A DNA stretch of 13,225 nt from Pseudomonadota bacterium (GTDB lineage: Bacteria > Hydrothermota > 32-111 > QNBC01): contig JAACEC010000043.1 of NCBI GenBank assembly GCA_011682715.1, positions 1-13,225 of the forward strand. Reading direction: 5' to 3'. Below, piece by piece: positions 6,612 to 13,225 of the stretch; the stretch's first letter is position 1; each line of letters begins with the position of its first letter. The notes beneath the pieces are model-generated. The model worked only from the letters and a program-made list of their open reading frames with translations, searched no databases and was not told the origin of the DNA. The position numbers and the translations under genes are program-made.

Positions 6612-8408
6612 ATGGTAATCTCAAAAATCAGGAAGAAACTTGTAATTTTCATATGGGCTGCAATCATAATTTTTGTGCTCTTTATATTCCTACAATGGGG
6701 AATGGATGTTGCTTCGTCAAAAGGTAATAAGGGCAAAAATCTTAACATAGTAGGGCGGGTAAACGGTGTCGGAATTAGTTATACCGAATTTGAAAAGAAC
6801 TATTCTCAGACATTGCAGAAACTGAGAAAACAATACGGTGAGTTAACTCTGGAACAGAAGAAGGTCGTTTCGGACAGGATCTTTAACCAGATGGTTGCCG
6901 ATGTTTTGATGAGTGATGAGATCAGCAAGCTCCATTTTGGAGTTACCGACAGGGAAATAATGAATATTATTTTGAACAGTCCTCCGTCAAATGTCATGAA
7001 AGATACCTCTTTGTTTACAAACGGTAAATTTGATATAAATAAGTACAGAACCGTTATTCAAGATCCGCGTAATTCTCAATATGTCAACATGTATGCTTCT
7101 CAGCTCAAGGATGTTATTCCAAAGCAGAAATTACAGGATTATATTATCTCTTTCGTAGCATTGCCCGATAATGAAATTATAAGAAATATTGTTGAGAATT
7201 ACCAGAAAGAAACGATCGAATACGGCGTATTCCCTGTCGTTAATGACACGCAGAATGTAAATTATACCGATTCCCAGGGGAAAGAATACTATGAGACACA
7301 TAAAAATCAGTTTATAATTAAAAACAAAGCTGATATAGCCGTTGTAAAGTTTCCAATTGAACCGAGTATTACAGATCAGGATCTTGCTTATTCGGAGATA
7401 AAGGAGATATATAACGAGGTTAAAGGGGGAAAAGATTTCGCAGAAGAGGCCAAGACATTATCTCAAGATGCGGGTAGTGCCGTGAACGGAGGTATGTTGG
7501 GTTGGATAAAAAGGGGAATGATGGTTCCTCAATTTGAAAAGGTGGCATTTTCAATGAAACGGGGCGAAATAAGTACTCCATTCAAAACGAAATACGGTTG
7601 GCATATTGTCAAAGTATATTCGAACAGAGGGGATAGTGTAAAAGTTGCACATATACTTATAAAGCTGCTTCCCTCTGATGAGACGATATATAGCATAAAG
7701 GAAAATGCTGACAATTTTACGAAGATAGCAGATAAAATAGGGTTTGCAAAAGCTATTGAAAATGCAAAAATGAGTGTTGATACGTTTAAACTTGTTGATA
7801 TGGATAACCCTGTTATAGAGGGATACGGAGAAACAACGGAATTAAAACAATTTTTGAAGGAATATAAAGTAGGGGATGTAAGTTATGCCGTAAATACGGG
7901 GAAGTATTTTATTGTCGCATCTATTGTCGCAAAGTATGATTCTACTCTCTTACCTTTTGATAAAGTCAAAGATATCGTTAGAGACTCCACAATGTTTGCT
8001 ACTGCTCAAATTATTGCCCGTGGTAGAGCTGCCGGAGCGTACAAACTTATGAAGAAAGGGAAGAGTTTTAAGGGTTCGGTGGAAGATAGAAAAGGTAAAT
8101 ACTACAAGATGAGCGACATAACGATGTTTTCTCATATACCGGGAATAGGCAATGAATTGAAATTCAACGGAGCGGCATTCTCACTTAAAGAAGGTATAAT
8201 ATCAAAACCGTTCAGAGTTGGGGATGAATATACTATTTTTAGAGTTATAAATAAGAAAGATATCTCACAGGATGAGTTAAAAAAGGTATTGACAAATTTC
8301 GTTTCTAAGTTAAAATCAATGAAGCAACAGGAGATTTTCAACGATTGGCTAAGAGAGCTTATTGATAACAGTAAAATAGAAGATTACAGGTATCATTTCG
8401 GGTATTAG
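6612..8408 (+). CDS. ppiD: PpiD/SurA-like periplasmic peptidyl-prolyl cis-trans isomerase
   Basis: A membrane-anchored parvulin-type folding factor of 598 aa that would act on proteins emerging from the Sec translocon. The ATG at 6612 is preceded by AGGAG with a 6-base gap. A short cytoplasmic N-terminus (KIRKK) and one membrane helix (about residues 10-28) are followed by a SurA-N-like region with the usual RVNGVGISYTEFEKNY motif (about 49-64). A PpiC rotamase domain follows (about 240-340: GGMLGW, then MVPQFEKVAFSMKRGEIS, then YGWHIVKVY). A second, degenerate parvulin-like stretch begins at VAHILIK (about 346), and a third GEIS-like segment lies near the C-terminus (AAFSLKEGIISKPF). Length and order fit PpiD (about 620 aa). 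It lies between tRNA genes, with tRNA-Met 6 bases after its stop. An abundant exporter of tailed secreted proteins would need such a chaperone, but that link is inference. Confidence 0.88.
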   Translation: MVISKIRKKLVIFIWAAIIIFVLFIFLQWGMDVASSKGNKGKNLNIVGRVNGVGISYTEFEKNYSQTLQKLRKQYGELTLEQKKVVSDRIFNQMVADVLMSDEISKLHFGVTDREIMNIILNSPPSNVMKDTSLFTNGKFDINKYRTVIQDPRNSQYVNMYASQLKDVIPKQKLQDYIISFVALPDNEIIRNIVENYQKETIEYGVFPVVNDTQNVNYTDSQGKEYYETHKNQFIIKNKADIAVVKFPIEPSITDQDLAYSEIKEIYNEVKGGKDFAEEAKTLSQDAGSAVNGGMLGWIKRGMMVPQFEKVAFSMKRGEISTPFKTKYGWHIVKVYSNRGDSVKVAHILIKLLPSDETIYSIKENADNFTKIADKIGFAKAIENAKMSVDTFKLVDMDNPVIEGYGETTELKQFLKEYKVGDVSYAVNTGKYFIVASIVAKYDSTLLPFDKVKDIVRDSTMFATAQIIARGRAAGAYKLMKKGKSFKGSVEDRKGKYYKMSDITMFSHIPGIGNELKFNGAAFSLKEGIISKPFRVGDEYTIFRVINKKDISQDELKKVLTNFVSKLKSMKQQEIFNDWLRELIDNSKIEDYRYHFGY

Positions 8409-8414
8409 GATGTT

Positions 8415-8487
8415 GGCGGCATAGCTCAGTTGGCAGAGCAGTGGAATCATAATCCACGTGTCAGGGGTTCGAGCCCCTTTGCCGCCA
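8415..8487 (+). tRNA. tRNA-Met(CAU), probably elongator; CCA not encoded
   Basis: The acceptor GGCGGCA (8415-8421) pairs with TGCCGCC (8480-8486), with discriminator A at 8487 followed by CTT rather than CCA. The D-arm is GCTCAGTTGGCAGAGC. The anticodon stem GTGGA/TCCAC holds loop ATCATAA with anticodon CAT. The paired first acceptor base excludes an initiator tRNA. Overall sequence favours elongator Met over the lysidine-modified Ile(CAU), but this is not proven. It fills the gap between the PpiD-like gene and tyrS almost exactly (6 nt and 15 nt spacers). Confidence 0.88.
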
Positions 8488-8502
8488 CTTTATTTTAGAG
8501 AT

Positions 8503-9693
8503 ATGGATATTTTGGAAATAATAAGAAACGGAACTGCTGAAATCATATCAGAAGAAGAACTCCTCCATAAGTTGTCATACAATAGACCGCTTATTGTTAA
8601 ATACGGAGCGGATCCTTCTGCTCCCGATTTACATTTGGGGCATTATGTTTGTTTCAGAAAATTGAGGGAATTGCAGGATCTCGGACATAAAATCGTTTTC
8701 ATAATCGGTGATTTTACCGCTCAGATCGGAGATCCTTCCGGTCGTAATAAAGTTAGAAAGATGCTTACTCCCGAACAGACTGCAAAAAATTCAAGGACAT
8801 ATCTGGACCAGGTTTTCAAGATTTTAAACAGAGAAAAAACGATTGTAAGATATAACAGTGAATGGCTCAAAGGCCTTGATTTTAGAAAAATTGCCGATAT
8901 AGCATCAAGATATACCGTTGCGAGAATGCTCGAAAGAGATGATTTTGAGAAACGTTATAAAAACAAACAACCTATAAGTATTCTCGAATTTTTATACCCT
9001 CTGCTTGTGGCTTATGATTCTTTTATCATTGAAGCTGATATAGAACTCGGAGGGACTGATCAGAAATTCAATCTTTTAGCCGGCAGACATATGCAGCAGG
9101 AGTACGGCATTGAACCTCAAATAGCGATTACATTACCGATTCTGCCCGGGTTAGACGGTGTACGGAAGATGAGTAAAAGTTTGGGGAATTATATTGCTTT
9201 TAGCGATACCCCCGAAGATATGTACGGAAAAACGATGTCCATACCGGATAATGTTATTGACACGTACTTGAATCTGGTACTCGGTTTGAATGAGGAAGAT
9301 ATTAAAGGAATTAAGGAAGAGATATATGCCCGAAAGGGAGATAACCCGAAATTTGTAAAAGAATTCCTGGCAAGAGAAATCGTAAAGATTTTCTATGGAA
9401 AGAAAGACGCTGACACGGCACAGGAACATTTTAATACGGTATTTAAAAAGAAGGAAATCCCCGACAATATGGAAGAATACAAAGTTCCAGAGGGAACCTG
9501 GATAGTTAAAATATTAACCGATAGCAAAACGGTTGCCTCTTCCAGTGAGGCGAGACGGCTCATAAAGCAAGGAGCCGTTAGAATAGACGGTAAGCAAATA
9601 GATGATATCAATTACAATGTAACATTCGTGGAGAAAAAGAAATCGGTTTTAAAGGTCGGGAAGAGAAGATTTCTCAGAATTGTTAAAGGTTAA
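8503..9693 (+). CDS. tyrS: Tyrosyl-tRNA synthetase (TyrZ-like type)
   Basis: A class I synthetase that charges tRNA-Tyr, 396 aa. The frame is open from 8458, inside the tRNA gene. I use the ATG at 8503, 15 nt after the tRNA, where the conserved protein starts (MDILEII); its ribosome binding site is weak (AGAG). The active-site motifs are YGADPSAPDLHLGH (HIGH motif at 44-47), GGTDQKFN (183-190) and KMSKS (222-226). An S4 RNA-binding domain ends the protein (VASSSEARRLIKQGAVRIDG, about 347-366, to the end). The HLGH and KMSKS forms, rather than the KFGKT form, mark the TyrZ-like subgroup. Length is normal and no defects are visible. No T-box leader is present; the tRNA gene occupies the place where one would be. 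Confidence 0.95.
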   Translation: MDILEIIRNGTAEIISEEELLHKLSYNRPLIVKYGADPSAPDLHLGHYVCFRKLRELQDLGHKIVFIIGDFTAQIGDPSGRNKVRKMLTPEQTAKNSRTYLDQVFKILNREKTIVRYNSEWLKGLDFRKIADIASRYTVARMLERDDFEKRYKNKQPISILEFLYPLLVAYDSFIIEADIELGGTDQKFNLLAGRHMQQEYGIEPQIAITLPILPGLDGVRKMSKSLGNYIAFSDTPEDMYGKTMSIPDNVIDTYLNLVLGLNEEDIKGIKEEIYARKGDNPKFVKEFLAREIVKIFYGKKDADTAQEHFNTVFKKKEIPDNMEEYKVPEGTWIVKILTDSKTVASSSEARRLIKQGAVRIDGKQIDDINYNVTFVEKKKSVLKVGKRRFLRIVKG

Positions 9694-9701
9694 AATTGTA
9701 G

Positions 9702-9730
9702 TTGCATAATTCTCAAAAATTTTCTATTAT
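9702..9730 (+). promoter_or_regulatory. Promoter placed for a leaderless transcript
   Basis: TTGCAT (9702-9707), a 17-bp spacer and TATTAT (9725-9730) fit a sigma-70 promoter in the 43-base gap after tyrS. The -10 box ends only 6 bases before the ATG at 9737, so transcription would start at or next to the start codon. No ribosome binding site is visible there, which agrees with leaderless initiation. Readthrough from tyrS is also possible. Confidence 0.5.
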
Positions 9731-9736
9731 TAAGTT

Positions 9737-10282
9737 ATGATAGTTTTAGATATATTGTTCATTTTGATAATCATTGCGGGTTTAATTTATCTGTACAGAA
9801 AGCACCGGCTAAGAAGAAAGCTGAGGGACATCTCCGTTAAAGAATCAAAGATTTCCGTTAAAAAAGGTTTGAACGAAAATCTATTTTTGGAAATCATAAA
9901 TTCTATGATAAAATTGGATTTTAAATATTTTTTAGATTTTGAAATTGTAGATTTGGACATCGATAACGGATTCAAAGCGATGAGTAACGAGGACAGGAAG
10001 TCTTATGTGGTTCTCTATCAATTTATAAGCGATATAAGAAAAGCGAAAAGAGCCATAGTTTATGTGGAATTTATTACATTTTTTGAAGATGGTTCGCCTA
10101 TTATAACGAGGTTAAACAATATCAGAATGATAACAAAAAACGATTTCGGCTATATTTCAAAGTCGTTTTATCACCATTTGGAACATGTTTCTCATAGAAA
10201 AGATGAAGGTATCGCACCGATAATGTTGAATAAAGGTGAATTTCTAACATTGTATCTCGATATTTTTAAGAAGCAAAAATGA
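9737..10282 (+). CDS. Hypothetical single-pass membrane protein
   Basis: I do not recognise this 181-aa protein. An N-terminal membrane helix (about residues 3-20, IVLDILFILIIIAGLIYLY) is followed by a strongly basic stretch (RKHRLRRKLR), so the N-terminus probably lies outside or within the membrane with the bulk in the cytoplasm. The remaining 130 residues alternate charged and hydrophobic segments without a known motif; a mixed alpha/beta domain (FEIVDLDIDNGF, AIVYVEFITFFEDG) is plausible. No Shine-Dalgarno sequence precedes the ATG. The stop overlaps the start of the next gene in an ATGA arrangement (10279-10282), so the two are translationally coupled, which ties it to an outer-membrane protein. 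Confidence 0.75.
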   Translation: MIVLDILFILIIIAGLIYLYRKHRLRRKLRDISVKESKISVKKGLNENLFLEIINSMIKLDFKYFLDFEIVDLDIDNGFKAMSNEDRKSYVVLYQFISDIRKAKRAIVYVEFITFFEDGSPIITRLNNIRMITKNDFGYISKSFYHHLEHVSHRKDEGIAPIMLNKGEFLTLYLDIFKKQK

Positions 10283-11073
10283 GAAAATTATTTATTATTT
10301 TATTATTCCCCCTCGTATTAAATGCACATATCGGGCGATTGTTTATTCCTTCCAATGAAAATATGAACCTTAATCCTTTTTTATGCTACAATATTGAATA
10401 CAAAAGCATAACGCTAAATTATAATCATTATTACGATAACACCGGCGATTTGGATCTCTCTTTTATAATGCCCTCGGAATGGAACGGAACGGCAGGGATT
10501 AATCTCTATATGTACAATTACCCTTCTTTTCCGCTTTTTCGTAGCACAATTCCCTCTACGAATATCGACTACGGATTTAATTTCAATTATTCGAACCTTT
10601 TATTCGGATCAAATTTTGGAACTGGAATTAATTTCAATGCTGAAAAATTTTGGCAGGAATTTACTGTTTCTCCGGGGTTTGCATATTTCTTGGGTAATCA
10701 ATACGGAAACTATAGCTTTATTTTTATTTCTCCTCATTACAAATTTTATGCAAGATCCATTTCTTTTTATGGTGGATATTATGGTATATATAATCAAAAC
10801 ATGAGAGTTCAAAGCATAGTCGGAATCCCCATCAATTACGGTTTGAGCAATTTAATGCTCGATCTGGCTATGGAGTATAAATTCCCTTTAAATTTTGTAA
10901 TAGGAGGTGATTTCAAATATAAAAACAGTGATCTGTTTTCATCTGTGAAAGCGGGTTTTTCCTTCGATTTTTTCAAAATATACGGTGGTATGAGATACAA
11001 AGATCTGATATTGAACGATTACTTCATAAATCTTGTTATTATTTCTCGTTTCGGCGGTATTGTTAAATTTTAG
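10279..11073 (+). CDS. Predicted outer-membrane beta-barrel protein, function unknown
   Basis: A 264-aa protein with a signal peptide (MRKLFIILLFPLVLNA, likely cut before HIG). The mature part is rich in Tyr, Phe, Asn and Gly in alternating strand-like segments such as SFYGGYYGIYNQNMRV, FVIGGDFKYKNSDLF and FKIYGGMRYKDLIL. It ends in phenylalanine, as many outer-membrane barrels do. These traits suggest an 8-12 strand barrel, but no named family is evident. It starts within the stop of the preceding gene (ATGA). A GH130 enzyme follows 10 bases after its stop, so a role in uptake of oligosaccharide is conceivable but unsupported by the sequence itself. Confidence 0.75.
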   Translation: MRKLFIILLFPLVLNAHIGRLFIPSNENMNLNPFLCYNIEYKSITLNYNHYYDNTGDLDLSFIMPSEWNGTAGINLYMYNYPSFPLFRSTIPSTNIDYGFNFNYSNLLFGSNFGTGINFNAEKFWQEFTVSPGFAYFLGNQYGNYSFIFISPHYKFYARSISFYGGYYGIYNQNMRVQSIVGIPINYGLSNLMLDLAMEYKFPLNFVIGGDFKYKNSDLFSSVKAGFSFDFFKIYGGMRYKDLILNDYFINLVIISRFGGIVKF

Positions 11074-11083
11074 AGGAGTTATT

Positions 11084-11998
11084 ATGAATTTATTTAAAAG
11101 GTACGATAAAAACCCTATTATTTCCCCCAGAGAGTTCCCCTATAAAGTTAGTGGTGTGTTTAATCCCGGAGCCATTAAATTCGATGGGCATACGGTTCTT
11201 TTGCCCAGAGTGGAGGATCTGAGAGGGTTCTCACATTTCTGTGTTGCGAAGAGCGAGAACGGAATAACCGACTGGAGGATAGAGCGAAACCCTGCTCTGG
11301 AGTTTAACAGTAAGTACAATGAGGAGAGATGGGGAATTGAAGATCCTCGAATCGTTTATATGAAAGGTGAGAAGAGATATTTGATTACATACGTCTCATT
11401 TTCTCAGGGAGGCCCCGTTGTATCGGTTATGAGTACGAAGGATTTTCGTAATTTCAAGCGACACGGTGCAATACTCCCCCCGGAAGATAAAGATGCATCT
11501 CTTTTCCCCGAAAAGTTCAACGGACTCTATGCTTTGATTCACAGACCGATTGTTAGAGGGCAGGCTCATATCTGGATATCGTTTTCTCCTGATCTCCGCT
11601 ACTGGGGAGACAGTCGAGTTTTATTACCTACCCGTCCCGGTTGGTGGGATTCACACCATGTGGGGCTCGGAACACCGCCCATTAAAACAAAAGAGGGATG
11701 GTTGATAATTTATCACGGAGCGAGAATTACGGCTTCGGGAGCTTTATACAGAGTAGGACTTGCCTTACTGGATTTGTACGAACCATGGAAGGTAGTGAGA
11801 AGAAGTAAAGAATGGATATTGGGTCCCGAAGAAACCTATGAAATGGTAGGAGTTTCCGATGCCGTTGTTTTTCCGACAGGAGCCGTGTATGATGAGAATG
11901 AGGACAAGCTAATGTTGTATTACGGTGCTGCGGATTATTCTGTTTGTCTGGCGGAAGGGAAGATGAGTGAGATACTGAAATTTCTTATGAAAGAGTGA
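11084..11998 (+). CDS. GH130 family glycoside phosphorylase (mannoside-acting)
   Basis: A 304-aa five-bladed beta-propeller enzyme of the GH130 type. Members cleave beta-mannosidic bonds with phosphate to release mannose 1-phosphate, or in some subgroups hydrolyse them. The frame is open from 11033, but the ATG at 11084 has AGAGGAG five bases upstream. Family motifs are FNPGAIKFDG (26-35), RVEDLRGFSHFCVAKS (42-57), GIEDPR (84-89, whose Asp I take as the likely catalytic acid), LIHRP (151-155), GLGTPPIKTKEGWLIIYHGA (194-213) and YYGAADYSVCLA (279-290). The HRP and Arg residues fit the phosphate site seen in phosphorylases. No signal peptide, so it is cytoplasmic. It follows the barrel gene by 10 bases in one operon. 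The exact substrate (mannosyl-glucose, mannobiose or mannan N-glycan fragment) cannot be read from sequence. Confidence 0.9.
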   Translation: MNLFKRYDKNPIISPREFPYKVSGVFNPGAIKFDGHTVLLPRVEDLRGFSHFCVAKSENGITDWRIERNPALEFNSKYNEERWGIEDPRIVYMKGEKRYLITYVSFSQGGPVVSVMSTKDFRNFKRHGAILPPEDKDASLFPEKFNGLYALIHRPIVRGQAHIWISFSPDLRYWGDSRVLLPTRPGWWDSHHVGLGTPPIKTKEGWLIIYHGARITASGALYRVGLALLDLYEPWKVVRRSKEWILGPEETYEMVGVSDAVVFPTGAVYDENEDKLMLYYGAADYSVCLAEGKMSEILKFLMKE

Positions 11999-12005
11999 TT
12001 TTCCC

Positions 12006-12019
12006 TTGCAATATTGCAA
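12006..12019. promoter_or_regulatory. Perfect 14-bp palindrome in the promoter region of the ExbB-like gene
   Basis: TTGCAATATTGCAA is a perfect palindrome 8 bases after the GH130 stop and 21 bases before the putative -10 box at 12040. It has no room for a loop, so it is not a terminator; its position suits a dimeric regulator's operator overlapping the -35 region. No regulator gene is nearby, and chance occurrence in AT-rich DNA cannot be excluded. Confidence 0.35.
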
Positions 12020-12036
12020 AATATCGTTTAATCTTA

Positions 12037-12045
12037 TGGTATAAA
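12037..12045 (+). promoter_or_regulatory. Extended -10 element for the ExbB-like gene
   Basis: TGG followed by TATAAA (12040-12045) matches an extended -10 promoter, where the TG compensates for a poor -35. The nearest -35-like hexamer, TTGCAA at 12014-12019, is 20 bp away, longer than optimal. Transcription would begin near 12052, within or just before the ribosome binding site AAAGGAG. Confidence 0.4.
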
Positions 12046-12062
12046 TTAAGAAAGGAGTTATT

Positions 12063-12692
12063 ATGATCGGTGGTGTAAGTATCTTAAATCTTATAACAAG
12101 TAGTTGGATTGTTGATTTTATTTTGTTTATTGCCATTTATGCGATAGCAATGATAATCGAACGGTGGTGGACACTGTTCAGGGCTCACGGGAAAGATGAT
12201 AAATTCATACAGAGGGTGGTTAATCTTTTAAACGAGGGGAATCTCGAACAGGCGAAATATGTGTGTGAACAGGAAGGGAGTCCCGTTGCAAAGGTGTTGC
12301 ATGCAGGTGTATCGAATTTCGATGCGGTTCCGGAAAGTGTTCAAAACATTCTTGATAATGCAATAGAATCAGAGGAACGGAATTTGATTAAAGGGGTGAG
12401 AGCCATCGGTGTAATGAGCTACATTGCCCCCCTTTTGGGTTTGTTGGGATCTTTAATTGGCATTATATCTGTATTCCACGGAGCTTCTTTATCGGTGCCG
12501 GGTTCAGCTAAGCTTGTAATGGGCGGTATTGCCGAAGCATTGGTAAGCACTGTCCTTGGTGTTACAATTTCCATAATTTGTGCCGTGGCTTACAGCGCTT
12601 TTGATGACAGAGTAAAAGATATCGTAGGGGATCTGAAGAATTCGGCAACCTACTATATTTCGTATATCAAAGGCGAAGTGAATATTGTTTAA
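12063..12692 (+). CDS. MotA/TolQ/ExbB-family proton channel protein
   Basis: A 209-aa inner-membrane protein of the ExbB/TolQ type, part of a proton-driven motor that powers outer-membrane transport or envelope constriction. The ATG at 12063 has AAAGGAG five bases upstream. Three membrane helices are visible (about 14-33, 115-137 and 155-178). The cytoplasmic loop between the first two includes the usual SPVAKVLHAG and IESEERNLIKGVRAIGVMSYIAPLLGLLG motifs. The family Glu in GGIAEAL (E158) and Thr in ALVSTVLG (T163) are present. The TM2 position usually held by Thr in GLLGT is Ser here (S130). The partner ExbD/TolR gene that normally follows is absent; the next gene is a secreted protein overlapping by 8 bases. 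ExbB or TolQ cannot be separated from sequence alone. Confidence 0.92.
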   Translation: MIGGVSILNLITSSWIVDFILFIAIYAIAMIIERWWTLFRAHGKDDKFIQRVVNLLNEGNLEQAKYVCEQEGSPVAKVLHAGVSNFDAVPESVQNILDNAIESEERNLIKGVRAIGVMSYIAPLLGLLGSLIGIISVFHGASLSVPGSAKLVMGGIAEALVSTVLGVTISIICAVAYSAFDDRVKDIVGDLKNSATYYISYIKGEVNIV

Positions 12693-13225
12693 GAAAATAT
12701 ATTCGTTTCTTATTCTACTGCTTCTAACGGTGGTTTGCTTACAAGCAAGTGAAAAAGAAATAGGTTTTGGAAAGTTAAATATCACTCCGTTTAGAAATTT
12801 CAGTAAGATTTCATTAAAAAGATTTCATTTCTTTTCAGGTAGTGGCATTCCGATGATTCCGTACAAAGACACGCTTATACCGGTTACCAAAGGCGATAAA
12901 TCGATAAAATATACGGTTATTGATTCTTGCGTTTATGAAAATATTACAATTGCTCCGTCTCAGAAAACGTATCCGACAAATTCGATTTCCATCGGTAAAT
13001 TCTCTTTTGATTCAGTAGCTTATAATTCGCAAAAAGTTATTCCCGATCGGTTGGTGAATATCGAAGGTTATGGAAAAATTAGAGGTCGGTTATATGCAAA
13101 AGTTTTGATTTCTCCGTTCAGATATTATCCTTCCGATAAAAAATTAGTCTATTATGACAAAATAAATCTTACTACTCCGGATGTTAAAAGTTATTCGGAA
13201 TTTAGTAATGATTTCCCCGGTATTG
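12685..13225 (+). CDS. N-terminus of a secreted C25 (gingipain-type) peptidase, partial
   Basis: The open frame starts at a TTG (12685) inside the end of the ExbB-like gene, overlapping it by 8 bases, and runs past the window edge (180 residues seen). No ATG gives a signal peptide, whereas the TTG yields MFKKIYSFLILLLLTVVCLQA, a convincing one. The next region has the character of a C25 propeptide: VNIEGYGKIRGRLYAKVLISPFRYYPSDKKLVYYDKI matches the pattern of an aromatic and basic stretch, 'SPFRYYP', then a strand with paired Tyr. It resembles the matching region of the peptidase at 1988-4366. The catalytic domain is beyond the window, so this could also be a related propeptide-bearing protein without protease activity. 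Translation is likely coupled to the channel gene. Confidence 0.65.
   Translation, partial: MFKKIYSFLILLLLTVVCLQASEKEIGFGKLNITPFRNFSKISLKRFHFFSGSGIPMIPYKDTLIPVTKGDKSIKYTVIDSCVYENITIAPSQKTYPTNSISIGKFSFDSVAYNSQKVIPDRLVNIEGYGKIRGRLYAKVLISPFRYYPSDKKLVYYDKINLTTPDVKSYSEFSNDFPGI

Noticed and set aside
8415..8487. tRNA-Ile with lysidine-modified CAU anticodon
   Set aside because: The acceptor and anticodon arms look more like elongator tRNA-Met, but a full comparison with the other CAU tRNAs of this genome would be needed to be certain.
8458..8502. Longer N-terminus for tyrosyl-tRNA synthetase
   Set aside because: The extension would be encoded by the 3' half of the tRNA-Met gene; the conserved protein begins at the ATG at 8503.
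12006..12019. Terminator after the GH130 gene
   Set aside because: The palindrome has no loop, and no T run follows, so it is unlikely to terminate transcription.
1..13225. CRISPR arrays, insertion sequences, attachment sites or phage genes
   Set aside because: I saw no regularly spaced repeats, transposase or integrase motifs, or terminal inverted repeats. No tRNA shows a duplicated 3' end indicating integration.

Overview
The window looks like a chromosomal segment of an AT-rich, Gram-negative-type bacterium. Two gene products end in tails resembling the type IX secretion (Por) C-terminal sorting domain. There are gingipain-type C25 peptidases with a propeptide, a predicted outer-membrane beta-barrel, an ExbB/TolQ-type proton channel and a membrane-anchored parvulin. 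This combination points to the FCB superphylum or a neighbouring candidate phylum such as WOR-3 or Cloacimonadota. That placement is inference from gene content; no rRNA or other phylogenetic marker allows a firm assignment.

Layout. Bases 1-104 hold the C-terminal end of a Gfo/Idh/MocA-type oxidoreductase on the + strand. Its terminator appears to lie inside the convergent gene that follows. Bases 105-6151 are a minus-strand unit of secreted-protein genes read from a strong promoter at 6181-6209. In gene order these are a two-module jelly-roll-like protein with a sorting tail, then a C25 peptidase fused to FN3, FG-GAP/VCBS and sorting domains. Each of the two is split by one frameshift, and in both cases one inserted base would restore a single protein (about 593 and 1420 aa). 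A perfect 14-bp hairpin sits between them and contains the peptidase start codon.

Bases 6152-6405 are a divergent intergenic region with a canonical TTGACA-17-TATA promoter on each strand. From 6406 the + strand carries a compact mixed tRNA/protein unit: tRNA-Ser(UGA), tRNA-Ser(GCU), a PpiD-like peptidyl-prolyl isomerase, tRNA-Met(CAU) and tyrosyl-tRNA synthetase. A second + strand unit (9737-11998) may start from a leaderless promoter. It encodes an unrecognised membrane-anchored protein, a predicted outer-membrane barrel and a GH130 glycoside phosphorylase. A third unit starts at 12063 with an ExbB/TolQ-like channel, followed with an 8-base overlap by the signal peptide and propeptide of a second C25-type secreted protein, which is cut by the window edge.

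Together the genes suggest an emphasis on envelope and secreted proteins: folding at the inner membrane (PpiD), energised envelope transport (ExbB-like), surface or secreted proteases, and mannoside phosphorolysis. The most notable observations are the paired frameshifts confined to the two adjacent secreted-protein genes, the start-codon hairpin between them, the tRNA/mRNA mosaic operon, and the pairing of an ExbB-like gene with a C25 peptidase gene instead of exbD.
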